A DNA stretch of 47,030 bases, taken from the NCBI GenBank assembly GCA_937891015.1, contig CALAPY010000085.1, positions 1 to 47,030 on the forward strand, given 5' to 3'. This DNA comes from UBA2108 sp002713215. GTDB lineage: Bacteria > Bacteroidota > Bacteroidia > Flavobacteriales_G > Salibacteraceae. The position numbers and the translations under genes are program-made. This document shows positions 16,525-25,491 of this stretch, one piece after another. How positions within the stretch are numbered: the stretch's first letter is position 1; every line of letters begins with the position of its first letter. The notes beneath the pieces were generated by a model, which saw nothing but the letters and a program-made list of their open reading frames with translations, was not told the DNA's origin and ran no database searches.

Positions 16525-17895
16525 ATGGCAATACAGAAGAAAGACATCGATTTACTCAGCGATCAGCCAATAAGCTCAGTTGAGGAAGACGAATTTGGTA
16601 GAAAGGATTTTGTGAATTCCATTGCGGAAATCATTCATAGCCAAGCAACCCAGGTTAACCCAGAAAATAAGAAAGGGGTTAAGAATATAGATGAAAACAT
16701 GATCATCGGAATCTACGGAGAATGGGGGTTTGGAAAGTCCAGTATTCTAAACATGCTTAAATCCAATTTGGAGAACGATAGACAACTTAAAACCGTCTAT
16801 TTTAATCCTTGGATGTATGGCTCAGAGGACCAGATTATAATTTCTTTATTTAATGTAATTATTGAAAATTGTGGACTTAAGGGAAATGAATATAGCGAGT
16901 TTATTAAATGGATGAAAAAGTACTACCCCTTGGTTTCTGCCGTAAATGCTACTACAGGAAGGTTTATCGAAGGAGTTTTAAAGACATTTGGAGATGATAC
17001 CTGGAGTTCAAACGCTTCATACTGTAAACAGCAGATAGATAGAATTTTGTCTAGCACGGCCAATCCATTAGTTATTTTTATTGATGATGTAGACCGATTG
17101 AGTAAAAGTGAAATACAAGTATTATTTAAAACGCTAAGGCTCATTGCCAGTTTCAAGCATGTGATTTATGTGATTGCCTGTGATTTTAATATGGTAGCGC
17201 GGTCAATTAAGGAGAATTATGTAGACGGAAGTGTAGAAGATGGGAAATCTTTTGTCGAAAAGATCATCCAAATTCCAATTCAAATACCTCAAATTCATTC
17301 AGATAAACTTTTCGAATATGCCGCTAATTATGTCGAAATGACCACTGATGTGAATATTAGGAACGGAACCATAAAAGGGCTTTTTGAACATTATTTCCAT
17401 ACGCCACGTGATGTTAAGAGACTAATTAATTCATATCGATTTGCGCAAATCTCAATAGGTGATAAACTGGTCCCGCAAGACTTATTTGCACTTGAACTTA
17501 TTAGAGTAAAAGTTCATGATTTATTTGAGATAGTAAAAATATATTATCTGGCTACTAAGTCTTTAAGCCCAGATTCATTTTATAATAGGGGTGTTAGATC
17601 TTATGTAAATAAAAACCATCCAGAATTTCTTAAGAACGGTTCAAGTTTTGACTCTGAAAATCGTGAGGTAGCAGTGTTCGACAGTGTCTTTAGATCTTTA
17701 TTTGGTTCAGGTTTGGCGACGTTAGCCTTTAAGAATATCGCGAATCCGGCAGGTTCATCCTTACCATATAGAAAGCATGTAGAGCAAAACCGACATCCAA
17801 ATAAATTATCTCTCAGGAACCCAGAAAACTTAAAGACCTACTTCGAATTTGTTTCGAATAATAATGATGTCCATGATGAGTTGAACCCAAGTTAA
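16525..17895 (+). CDS. KAP family P-loop NTPase
   Basis: A 456-aa protein with Walker A GEWGFGKS (residues 65-72), the KAP-typical FNPWMYGSED at 93-102, and Walker B VIFIDDVDRLSKSE (183-196). HTPRDVKRLINSY near 290 is also characteristic. Many KAP proteins have membrane helices inserted in the NTPase domain; none is evident here, so it may be cytosolic. Some family members act in phage exclusion or membrane-associated signalling, but no partner effector is seen next to it. Codon choice looks more AT-rich by eye than its neighbours, a possible sign of transfer. Confidence 0.87.
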   Translation: MAIQKKDIDLLSDQPISSVEEDEFGRKDFVNSIAEIIHSQATQVNPENKKGVKNIDENMIIGIYGEWGFGKSSILNMLKSNLENDRQLKTVYFNPWMYGSEDQIIISLFNVIIENCGLKGNEYSEFIKWMKKYYPLVSAVNATTGRFIEGVLKTFGDDTWSSNASYCKQQIDRILSSTANPLVIFIDDVDRLSKSEIQVLFKTLRLIASFKHVIYVIACDFNMVARSIKENYVDGSVEDGKSFVEKIIQIPIQIPQIHSDKLFEYAANYVEMTTDVNIRNGTIKGLFEHYFHTPRDVKRLINSYRFAQISIGDKLVPQDLFALELIRVKVHDLFEIVKIYYLATKSLSPDSFYNRGVRSYVNKNHPEFLKNGSSFDSENREVAVFDSVFRSLFGSGLATLAFKNIANPAGSSLPYRKHVEQNRHPNKLSLRNPENLKTYFEFVSNNNDVHDELNPS

Positions 17896-17912
17896 ATCCC
17901 CATTTTTGATCG

Positions 17913-18299
17913 ATGGAAAACCTCCTCACTTCTTTCTACCTCAAATGGCCAGAGCACATCAACGCATGCCTCCAGGCATTGAGCCATTTATTGGTAAACT
18001 TTGACCCTGATATTCAGGAAACCACCAAATACGGGATGGCCTGTTTTTTATATAAGGGCAAGCACAAATTCTACCTGGGAATTGATTTAAATCGAAAGAG
18101 CACCTCCGCTAAAGCTAATGGCGATTCGCGGAAAGAACCCTATGTATTGTTTGTTGATGGCAATCGAATCAATGACCCCAGGTTGGAGCAGGGGAGCCGA
18201 AAGCGTATGAAGATTTATCGGGTAAATCCCAATCAGGACATTAACAAAGAAGAGCTCTACGAATTATTAAAAATTGCCATTGAACTGCCTAAGAAATGA
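17913..18299 (+). CDS. DUF1801 domain protein
   Basis: A 128-aa cytosolic protein. The pattern LNACLQALSHLL-like N-terminus, TTKYGMACFLYKGKHKFYLGI in the middle and DPRLEQGSRKRMKIYRV near the end fit the small DUF1801 (YdhG-like) family. Function is unknown. A -7-like CATTTTTG (one mismatch) at 17901-17908 ends five bases before the ATG. It overlaps the next acetyltransferase gene by four bases (ATGA), so the two are translationally coupled. Confidence 0.8.
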   Translation: MENLLTSFYLKWPEHINACLQALSHLLVNFDPDIQETTKYGMACFLYKGKHKFYLGIDLNRKSTSAKANGDSRKEPYVLFVDGNRINDPRLEQGSRKRMKIYRVNPNQDINKEELYELLKIAIELPKK

Positions 18300-18796
18300 A
18301 TCAAAATGTATTTAAATCTTTTCCTGAATTAAGTACGGAAAGGTTGGAGTTAAAAGAACTCGTTAACCCCAACCTGGATCATCTGTTGGAGATTACTTCG
18401 TTTAATGGCAGGGCCAATAATCATAAAGAAGTAGTTGAGTTGGTAAAGAATGTTACGGATGGTTTTAGCAAGAAACGAATGATTACCTGGGGAATTTATA
18501 AGGGGCCAGAACTTATCGGAACCATAGGTTATTATCGAGGTTTTGAGAATGATATAGGAGAGGTCGGTTATGTTACGCGAGAACCTTTTCGAAGAAAGGG
18601 ATACATGTGGGAGGCATTAATTCGGGTTCTAAATTTTGGGTTTAAAGACTTGGACCTGAAAATGATAACGGCATATACCACTGACAGCAATGAAGCTTCC
18701 ATTGGGGTGATCTACAAAATGGGATTTACAAGAACCGAAGAAATGAGTGGAGATCACCGACGCTATGAACTTCCAAGGGAGAAAGCTGTATTGTAA
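18296..18796 (+). CDS. GNAT N-acetyltransferase (RimJ/RimL-like)
   Basis: A 166-aa acetyltransferase. STERLELKEL at the start, GTIGYYRGFENDIGEVGYV in the central strand and the acetyl-CoA loop REPFRRKGYMWEAL near residues 95-108 are typical of the Acetyltransf_3 group that acetylates protein N-termini or small molecules. The late NEASIGVIYKMGF is the last conserved motif. The start overlaps the DUF1801 gene by four bases. Substrate unknown. Confidence 0.9.
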   Translation: MNQNVFKSFPELSTERLELKELVNPNLDHLLEITSFNGRANNHKEVVELVKNVTDGFSKKRMITWGIYKGPELIGTIGYYRGFENDIGEVGYVTREPFRRKGYMWEALIRVLNFGFKDLDLKMITAYTTDSNEASIGVIYKMGFTRTEEMSGDHRRYELPREKAVL

Positions 18797-18799
18797 GCC

Positions 18800-19744
18800 A
18801 TGAGAAAGGGTACTTTTTTTATTGCTTTGATGCTTTGGGGTTTGCTTTGCTCCATTGATGCTAGTGGGCAAAACTTTGAATACGTTTATCGAAATCCAGC
18901 AGATAGTTCATTCAATTGCTACCTGAAAATATTGCCAAAAGGTGAAATAAAAGGCATGGTAGTTCGTGACTATTCGAGCTTACCCAAAGGGGAACCAAAA
19001 AGTCGGTACAACATCATGAACCTCTGCCTTGAAAATGGATTTATCTACTTACTCACCAATACCTCAAATCTTTTTCCGGAATTGTTTCTGGACGAGGCCC
19101 CCATGGTTTTATTGGATCAAATTATTCAAGAGGTAGTTGAGGGAAACAAGGTTCCGAAAGAAAATATTTTTATCGGAGGCATATCAGCCAGTGGAACACG
19201 TGCTTTGCGATTTACACAGTTTTGTGAACAGGGGAAATCTAAGTTCGGACTTAAAATAGCCGGTGCTTTTGTGTGCGATTCTCCATTGGATAACGAACGG
19301 TTTTATCGCTCCGCAAAAGACATTTTAGAAAGAAATCATCCGAAGGGAATGAATGAGGAGGCCAACTGGATGTTGGAGTTGTATCCCAAATACCTTGGTG
19401 GAGGTCCGGACGAGTACATAGAGAATTATCGAAAGGCTTCCGTCTTTTCCGCTACGGATAAGGCAATGACTTCAGCAAAAGATTTCAACTATGTTCCCAT
19501 TATCCTATTTCACGAAGCCGATATGAATTGGTGGACCTATGAAAGAAACGCAACCTATTCCGATATTAATGCGGTGGACCATGTTGGTTTTGCAAGGGCA
19601 CTTAACAATGTTGGAAATGAGGATGTAACCCTAATCGAAACCATGGGAAAGGGATTTGATAAACAAGGAAATCGAAACTGTCACTCCTGGACCATTGTCG
19701 ATGAAGAATTATTGATGCAATGGATAATTAAGCGATCCAAATAG
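18800..19744 (+). CDS. Secreted alpha/beta-hydrolase-like protein
   Basis: A 314-aa protein with a signal peptide (residues 1-24, ending ASGQ). FIGGISASGTRAL near 124-136 looks like a nucleophile elbow with Ser129, although the last glycine of GxSxG is replaced by Ser. HEADMNWW near 234 and NCHSW near 298 could give the remaining catalytic residues. This suggests an alpha/beta hydrolase acting in the periplasm or outside the cell, but no specific family is recognised. It starts three bases after the acetyltransferase stop. Confidence 0.65.
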   Translation: MRKGTFFIALMLWGLLCSIDASGQNFEYVYRNPADSSFNCYLKILPKGEIKGMVVRDYSSLPKGEPKSRYNIMNLCLENGFIYLLTNTSNLFPELFLDEAPMVLLDQIIQEVVEGNKVPKENIFIGGISASGTRALRFTQFCEQGKSKFGLKIAGAFVCDSPLDNERFYRSAKDILERNHPKGMNEEANWMLELYPKYLGGGPDEYIENYRKASVFSATDKAMTSAKDFNYVPIILFHEADMNWWTYERNATYSDINAVDHVGFARALNNVGNEDVTLIETMGKGFDKQGNRNCHSWTIVDEELLMQWIIKRSK

Positions 19745-19757
19745 CGTTAGCACTTTT

Positions 19758-20495
19758 ATGAGACACCCCGATCAAATTCACTTTTCTTTTTTTAATTCCA
19801 TAGCTGAGTGTTTTGAACAGCCTGTAATTTCTCATACCCATTTTAAAGTTTCTCAATCTCCCAATTCGGTTTGGCAGAACATATTGTTTGATCCAAGTGA
19901 AAACCAGCGCTGGTCGGAGACTGAGATACAGGAATTAACCAACGAAATAAAACAAAACAATTGGCCCAACAAGATAATGACCAATTCGAATACGTCTTCG
20001 AAGGTTCGCATGCAACTTAATCGGTTGACCACAAAGCGAACCGAGTGGATAAGCATGAGCAAGAACCTGAATGATACACCAGCACTGAGGCCCACCAAAT
20101 TGAATGTGGTTGAAGTAAATTCAGAGGAGCTATTCCAGGCCTGGCTGGCTGTTGTAGAAAGAGCCTTGATGAGGGGAAAGCTAGCTGAACAAGCCTTTGC
20201 AAAATGGCTCCAAATGGATCAGGTAAAACTGCTTCTGGGATTCGAGAACGATGTTCCGGTATGCACGGCATTAGGTTATCTGGAAGAAGGTGAAATAGGA
20301 CTGTACTTAATATCTACACTGGAAGATTATAGTGGAAGAGGGTATGGTACGGAAATTACTCAAGCCCTAATGTTGAATGCTAAAAATCGAGGTTATAAAA
20401 CAGCACTTCTGTATGCCACTCCAATGGGTTTGCCGGTTTATAAAAAACTTGGATTCAATTCTTTCGGTATAATGGAAGTATTTGAGTTTTTATAG
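19758..20495 (+). CDS. GNAT acetyltransferase with unusual N-terminal region
   Basis: A 245-aa protein. The C-terminal half is a GNAT domain: IGLYLISTLEDYSGRGYGTEITQAL (acetyl-CoA loop GRGYGTE near residue 195) and MGLPVYKKLGFNSFG at the end. The first 110 residues are not recognised and may bind the substrate. It follows the hydrolase-like gene by 13 bases and probably belongs to the same transcript. Target unknown. Confidence 0.82.
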   Translation: MRHPDQIHFSFFNSIAECFEQPVISHTHFKVSQSPNSVWQNILFDPSENQRWSETEIQELTNEIKQNNWPNKIMTNSNTSSKVRMQLNRLTTKRTEWISMSKNLNDTPALRPTKLNVVEVNSEELFQAWLAVVERALMRGKLAEQAFAKWLQMDQVKLLLGFENDVPVCTALGYLEEGEIGLYLISTLEDYSGRGYGTEITQALMLNAKNRGYKTALLYATPMGLPVYKKLGFNSFGIMEVFEFL

Positions 20496-20518
20496 CAATA
20501 TTGTATTCGGAAATTGGC

Positions 20519-21661
20519 ATGGAAAAGAAGCAACGAATAGATTCGATTGATGCCCTAAGAGGATTTGCGCTGCTTGGCATTCTGTGGGTAAACATCTACG
20601 TTTTTCACGCCCCATATGCCTATTACCCTGATTTCTATGGTGGCTTCAAAGGAATAGACGAGTTACTCGTTTTTATATCCTCTTCTTTTATTGCCGGCAA
20701 ATTCATGTTCATATTCGCCTTCCTTTTTGGATATGGTGCCAACATTCAATACCGTAGAATGGCCAATGATTCCAAATTTGGAAAGTTCTGGAATCGACGA
20801 ATGGTTGCACTTGCCGGATTCGGAATTATTCACCTCCTGTTTTTTTGGTTTGGAGATATTCTATTGCCTTACGCGCTCCTTGGTTTTTTAATTCCATTTC
20901 TACTAAAACGGCAGGTAAAAACCCTGCTGATTCTGGGAGTCTCACTTTACTTTTCGTCGGTGGCTATTTCGTTTGTTTTTAGGTGGTTTCTTTTGCCCTC
21001 CATTTCCATTCAATCCGATTTGTCATTGGATCAGTTTATTGAAATTTATTCGTCGTCAATGTATTGGGAACTACTTCCATACCGATTGCAAGAATTCTGG
21101 TCGCTTAGGAATGAGAAACTGGCTTTTTACCTCCCCAAGGAATTGGCCCTTTTTTGTTTTGGAATTGCTGCCGGCAAACTCAAGTTGATTGAAACTTACA
21201 GGCCAAAATGGTTGAACTTTTTGTTTGCATTGGTGATCATTCTTCTTTGGTACGGGTTTAGATCCGAATATTTTGAGTGGTACAATCCGGATGAAAATCC
21301 TTTGATTGTTCCATTTTTAATCGGGCAAAACATTGTGGTTGAGATTCTTTTGGGGCTTTTCTATATCCTCGGTTTTACCTGTTTATTCCACCAAAAATGG
21401 GTTGGAAAAATTTTACAATTTTTCATTCCCGTAGGACGAACTTCCTTGTCAAACTATTTTCTTCAATCCCTGGTTTGCGTATTCTTATTCTATGGTTATG
21501 GACTGGGATGGTATGGTAGCCTTCGCCCAATCGATTTACTATACCTTACCATTGGAATATTTATTGTCGAGGTAATTCTTTCCACGTTGTGGCTTCAAAA
21601 ATTCAAGCAAGGACCACTTGAATGGTTGTGGAGAAAGTGGTCTTACAAGGGGCTGCAATAA
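20519..21661 (+). CDS. DUF418 (YeiB-like) membrane protein
   Basis: About 380 aa with eight or more membrane helices. RIDSIDALRGFALLGILWVN at the start and the C-terminal FFIPVGRTSLSNYFLQS are hallmark DUF418 sequences. The family is related to acyltransferase-like membrane proteins, but its reaction is not known. The ATG at 20519 is preferred over an in-frame TTG at 20501 because the conserved part begins at once. The following 210 bases (21662-21871) show no gene or clear signal. Confidence 0.88.
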   Translation: MEKKQRIDSIDALRGFALLGILWVNIYVFHAPYAYYPDFYGGFKGIDELLVFISSSFIAGKFMFIFAFLFGYGANIQYRRMANDSKFGKFWNRRMVALAGFGIIHLLFFWFGDILLPYALLGFLIPFLLKRQVKTLLILGVSLYFSSVAISFVFRWFLLPSISIQSDLSLDQFIEIYSSSMYWELLPYRLQEFWSLRNEKLAFYLPKELALFCFGIAAGKLKLIETYRPKWLNFLFALVIILLWYGFRSEYFEWYNPDENPLIVPFLIGQNIVVEILLGLFYILGFTCLFHQKWVGKILQFFIPVGRTSLSNYFLQSLVCVFLFYGYGLGWYGSLRPIDLLYLTIGIFIVEVILSTLWLQKFKQGPLEWLWRKWSYKGLQ

Positions 21662-21871
21662 TAGCTGTTGCTAACTTCCATAATAATTGAACCAATTGAA
21701 CTGTGTATCCTGTGTCCGCTTTTAGAATTATTTTATCAATAAAGGGTCCTAAATTCAGTGTAAACGGCTGTTAGAAAGAAGTTTAGTCCATTCGTTTAAT
21801 CATACCAACCGACTAAGAATATGACCTGGAACGACTAGCTGAAAGAATTCACTTTCGCCAAAAATATTATC

Positions 21872-23191
21872 ATGAAAAACGCCCTTTATCTATCACTAAT
21901 TTTTCTTGTCTCCGTATCGCTCTACGCTGGGGAAACACAGGATTCCAGCTTTACAATAAGTTTAAATACCAGTACCCAGCAAAAAGACACCACGGAGTTT
22001 TTTATAGTGCAATTCAATTCCGATTGTGACTCAACCCTGGTTTTTGTTTATGATCGAAGCTGTGGGCTTCCAAATGGTGCCTGGTGTTTAGTCAACTCCT
22101 ATCATTTTCAATACGATAAAAATGGGACTCTTGAAAGAAAGGTTGAATTAAATCACTATGACCCAAGTGATCCTGAATTGACGGATACCAATGCAGTTGA
22201 ATTATGGAAAATTGATGCCCGTAATAGAGTGACAGAGTATAATTTTTATGCTTACGAATTGGGCAACAGGTATTCGGCACGTAAAACGCTTAACACCTAT
22301 TCCAACGATCACTTGATGAAAGAAGAGAAGTACCTGGCCTATCAAAAGAAACTATTCCTAGCCGATGTTTTTCAGTTCACATACGACAGTAATGGAATTC
22401 AGGAAAAATTACATACTTCATACACCTACAAAGGTGAATTATTCAATAAAATAAAGTTTGAGTACATCTACGATTCCAAAGGGCGTCAGATGATTTTTAA
22501 GTTTCATAATTATGACAAAACTTCAAAGTCCTTTGGTTTAAAATGGGAAGATCATTCTGTTTATCTGCCAGACTCAACGAATATGAAATTTATTAGCGTT
22601 AATATAGATAGCCTGGGGCAACCAAAAGATTCCCTAGAGTATGCACAGCGCAAATTCGACAAGGGTCGATTAATTTACGAATTTAAAAAACAAGGCAACC
22701 CCGGAGGACCATTAAGCACCTATGAAACCAATATTGTTTACAATGCCTGGGGTATTGATAGTTCAATTGTTCGTTCCAACTGGAATGCAGATTCAGGCAA
22801 TTATCAGGGAACCTGGGTTTATAAATACTACTATGAAAACGGTAGAGTTATTTCGAGAACAGAAACCTACCACCATTACAGCAGGTTAATAACAAATAGA
22901 ACTCAGTTCTATCCAACATGTACCAGGTCAGTAGGATTTCAGGAGCTAAAAAGCACTTCAATTAAAATTACCGCATTTCCGAATCCGGCAACTTCTTTAA
23001 TCCAAATTGATTCAGATGCATCAATTTCAGGTTTCAGGTTGTATTCCTCAACGGGTAATTTGGTTTTGCAGGAAAAAGCTCCTAACCTACCGGTTCAAAT
23101 AGATGTTTCAGCGTTGGAAAATGGATTTTATTATTTGATTTCAACAGTAAACTCAACTCAAATAAGTACACCATTGGTCGTGTCACATTGA
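21872..23191 (+). CDS. Secreted protein with T9SS type A sorting domain
   Basis: A 439-aa protein with a signal peptide (residues 1-19, LSLIFLVSVSLYAGE). The body has repeated short motifs such as YDKNGTLE, YDSNGIQE and YDSKGRQ, similar to the YD-type repeats of surface proteins. The C-terminal 75 residues carry the T9SS sorting domain: AFPNPATSLIQID, then GFRLYSSTGNLV and ALENGFYYL. It should be exported by type IX secretion and attached or released at the cell surface. It converges with the serine hydrolase gene, with one base between the stop codons. Confidence 0.88.
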   Translation: MKNALYLSLIFLVSVSLYAGETQDSSFTISLNTSTQQKDTTEFFIVQFNSDCDSTLVFVYDRSCGLPNGAWCLVNSYHFQYDKNGTLERKVELNHYDPSDPELTDTNAVELWKIDARNRVTEYNFYAYELGNRYSARKTLNTYSNDHLMKEEKYLAYQKKLFLADVFQFTYDSNGIQEKLHTSYTYKGELFNKIKFEYIYDSKGRQMIFKFHNYDKTSKSFGLKWEDHSVYLPDSTNMKFISVNIDSLGQPKDSLEYAQRKFDKGRLIYEFKKQGNPGGPLSTYETNIVYNAWGIDSSIVRSNWNADSGNYQGTWVYKYYYENGRVISRTETYHHYSRLITNRTQFYPTCTRSVGFQELKSTSIKITAFPNPATSLIQIDSDASISGFRLYSSTGNLVLQEKAPNLPVQIDVSALENGFYYLISTVNSTQISTPLVVSH

Positions 23192-23192
23192 T

Positions 23193-24191
23193 TCATTGGG
23201 TTTCTGTGGTCAGTTTAATCAATTCATTCCTGAACTTCTTAGTATTTGGTGAATCCTGGTTGGTCATGTAAAAAATAAAAAGCTTCTTATTGGTATAATA
23301 CCGGTAATAGGCTTGATAACCATAAGATCGTCCTGAATGTGCTACAAATTCACCAAAATCGTCCTGACCATGCCACATGCCATAACCTGAACTCCAGGTC
23401 GAATCCCTTATCCACGGTTTTGACAAACCCTTGGACAATTTGAATAAGGAATTTAACTCTTTGTTTTGGTTGCAAGCCACTCCCAATTGAATAAAATCGT
23501 TTGGGGTGAACAGGTAATTTCCACCACCATGGGTAAGAGAAATAACACTGTCTCTATTTCCATTGGAACGGTGCCCATAAACAGGTTTGTTTTTTGAGTC
23601 TTGAAACAGAACAGCAGATTCCATACCCATTGGATCTAGAATTTCTCTTTTTATCCAAACCGAATAAGCTTCCTGGGTAACTGCTTCTATTATTTCCGCT
23701 AACAGTACATATCCCGAGTTGGTATACCCCCAATTGCTCCCTGGTTCAAAAACGGTGCTGTCCAGTTTCGCGAGAGCAGCCATTACATCATCATTTGTAA
23801 TTCCTTTGTGATTCTGAATCAGTGTAAAATAGTCGTGAATGCCATTGGTATGAAAAGCCAGCTGTTCAATTGTAACTTTTTTTAAAGCCGGTTGTAAGTT
23901 ATTCAGGTAGTTGCCAATTGGATCACCTGGTTTTACTTTCTCTTCCTGAATTAGTTTTAAGATGCCCAGCCCGGTAAAAGTTTTAGATACTGATGCCACG
24001 TTGAAAAGGGTAGTGGAGGATTCAGTTTTTTCCCCATAAATCAAAAGCCGTTGCTGATCGGGGTTAGAATACCCCACTACAAATGATCCATAAGTCAACA
24101 GTTGATTTGATTTTAGCAATTGGTTAATCTCTTCTTTTTGTCCAAACAAGAAGACTGGGATAAGGAAAAAGCAAATAATGAAGTATCGCAT
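23193..24191 (-). CDS. Serine hydrolase (class C beta-lactamase/DD-peptidase family)
   Basis: About 332 aa with a signal peptide (residues 1-17, ending FLFG). The three active-site motifs are present: SVSK at 67-70 (nucleophile Ser67), YTN near 148 as the tyrosine motif, and HSG near residue 293. The family includes esterases, DD-peptidases and beta-lactamases, and the exact activity cannot be told. A GTG at 24200 would add three residues; the ATG at 24191 places the signal peptide normally. No specific resistance role is supported. Confidence 0.88.
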   Translation of the reverse strand: MRYFIICFFLIPVFLFGQKEEINQLLKSNQLLTYGSFVVGYSNPDQQRLLIYGEKTESSTTLFNVASVSKTFTGLGILKLIQEEKVKPGDPIGNYLNNLQPALKKVTIEQLAFHTNGIHDYFTLIQNHKGITNDDVMAALAKLDSTVFEPGSNWGYTNSGYVLLAEIIEAVTQEAYSVWIKREILDPMGMESAVLFQDSKNKPVYGHRSNGNRDSVISLTHGGGNYLFTPNDFIQLGVACNQNKELNSLFKLSKGLSKPWIRDSTWSSGYGMWHGQDDFGEFVAHSGRSYGYQAYYRYYTNKKLFIFYMTNQDSPNTKKFRNELIKLTTETQ

Positions 24192-24299
24192 TACAATCAC
24201 TTACAATAATAGAATCATTTGGTTCAATTGCTACAAAAGTTAATCGAAGGCTTATTAAGGTCTGAATATCAGCAGCGTCTGAGGAATGATATTAATCGA

Positions 24300-24307
24300 T
24301 ACATTTG
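24300..24307 (+). promoter_or_regulatory. -7 promoter element of the cyclophilin gene
   Basis: TACATTTG matches TAnnTTTG exactly and lies 21 nt before the ATG at 24328. It also supports that start over an in-frame start at 24286, which would lie upstream of the promoter. Confidence 0.55.
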
Positions 24308-24327
24308 AGGGAATTAAAATCTACACC

Positions 24328-25140
24328 ATGTTTAAGAAAATAGTATTCTCTGCATTTGTTATTTCCATTGGGTTAAGTTGTTTTGGTCAGACCAAGGCAA
24401 AATTCTATACCACCAAAGGTGATTTTGTCGTGTACCTGGAGGATACCTTGTCACCAATAACCGCAGGTAATTTTATAAAGCTTGTCAACGAAAAATATTA
24501 CGATGGAGTATTGTTCCATAGAGTTATAGACAACTTTATGATTCAAGGCGGTAGGGGAGCAACCAAACCAGCCATACAGGATGAATTTATAACCGGACTT
24601 AGTAATGTAAAAGGAACAATTTCCATGGCCAATGCAGGCCCAAATAGTGGTACCACTCAGTTTTTTATTAACCTGATAGACAACACCCGATTGGATTGGG
24701 ACAAAGCACCTTCAACTTCCAAACATCCCGTTTTCGGACACGTTGTTGAAGGGTTTCCCGTAGTTCAAACCATTGGTAAAGTACCAACTACAGGAAGAAC
24801 CGGTAATCCTGCTGATAAGCCACTAACTGATGTGGTAATGGATAGCGTACGTATAGTTATCCCAGAGCCTCCTTCGTCTGTCAACTCTCTGAATGCTCAA
24901 AAAATAAGTTTGAACGTCTATCCAAATCCGGCACGGGATAACCTGTCTGTTTATACTAATGGATCGTTGCCTTATCGGATTGAATTGATTGATGTTACCG
25001 GTAAAGTTGTACTTGAAGATCAACTATTGGAAAAAGGAGGAAATCAAATAGACATTTCAAACCTAAAAGATGGCTTGTACGTCTTACGGGCAAATTATGC
25101 TGACAGCTATATAACCAAGCGAATTGTAATCAGGAGATAA
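24328..25140 (+). CDS. Cyclophilin-type peptidyl-prolyl isomerase with T9SS sorting domain
   Basis: About 270 aa. A signal peptide (residues 1-20, ending CFGQ) is followed by a cyclophilin domain: YYDGVLFHRVIDNFMIQGG near 63-81, GTTQFFINL near 109-117 and HPVFGHVVEG. These cover the catalytic Arg and the proline pocket. A C-terminal T9SS module follows: LNVYPNPARDNLSVY, then IELIDVTGKVVLE and LKDGLYVLRA. The enzyme would fold proteins at or outside the cell surface, not in the cytoplasm or periplasm like most cyclophilins. The fusion is discussed under findings. Confidence 0.9.
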   Translation: MFKKIVFSAFVISIGLSCFGQTKAKFYTTKGDFVVYLEDTLSPITAGNFIKLVNEKYYDGVLFHRVIDNFMIQGGRGATKPAIQDEFITGLSNVKGTISMANAGPNSGTTQFFINLIDNTRLDWDKAPSTSKHPVFGHVVEGFPVVQTIGKVPTTGRTGNPADKPLTDVVMDSVRIVIPEPPSSVNSLNAQKISLNVYPNPARDNLSVYTNGSLPYRIELIDVTGKVVLEDQLLEKGGNQIDISNLKDGLYVLRANYADSYITKRIVIRR

Positions 25141-25180
25141 TCAATCCTGAGCCATGATGCTTCATTTGTGAACCAAAAAA

Positions 25181-25200
25181 GGGGTTTCGTAGGCAACCCC
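25181..25200 (+). terminator. Possible terminator after the cyclophilin gene
   Basis: GGGGTT (25181-25186) pairs with AACCCC (25195-25200) around eight bases, starting 40 nt after the stop codon. Only a loose AT-rich stretch follows instead of a clean T-run, so this is a weak candidate. Confidence 0.4.
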
Positions 25201-25274
25201 CATATTTATTTTGCGTATTTACATTGTCCCAAGCAACTTATGTTGAGTTATCAGGTTGAACTCAATTTTGTAAG

Positions 25275-25472
25275 ATGCAAAAATCAAATAATGTCAGGGT
25301 TATGCAAATTGTGCTGCTGTTGGCATTATTTGGTTTAAGCACCGACCTGGTCACAGCTTAAAGCGGATGGTTAGAAACTAAAGAGCCCGTTTATGTTGTT
25401 AAGGTAAGGCACGACAGGAATTACCATTTATCCTTTTTATTCTGCATGACTAAATCGAATATCTATTTTTGA
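25275..25472 (+). pseudogene. Possible remnant of a small secreted-protein gene
   Basis: An ATG at 25275 opens a 28-codon frame that looks like a signal peptide (MQIVLLLALFGLSTDLVTA) and stops at TAA 25359-25361. The same frame then continues without a stop for 36 codons (SGWLETKEPVYVVKVRHD and onward) to a TGA at 25470. One nonsense change would explain this. It may equally be chance, since the piece is short. Apart from this, the terminator and the promoter, the 351-base gap 25141-25491 holds nothing I can see. Confidence 0.3.
25464..25471 (+). promoter_or_regulatory. -7 promoter element of the T9SS protein at 25492
   Basis: TATTTTTG is an exact TAnnTTTG match, 21 nt before the ATG at 25492, the same spacing as for the cyclophilin gene. 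Confidence 0.55.
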
Positions 25473-25491
25473 GAAAATATAAATATCAGAT

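Noticed and set aside
21662..21871. Possible tRNA or small RNA in the gap
   Set aside because: No cloverleaf, T-loop sequence or terminator was found, and no exact promoter element.
23193..24191. Antibiotic-resistance beta-lactamase
   Set aside because: The SxxK, YxN and HxG motifs fit the wide serine-hydrolase family; nothing in the sequence singles out a resistance enzyme.
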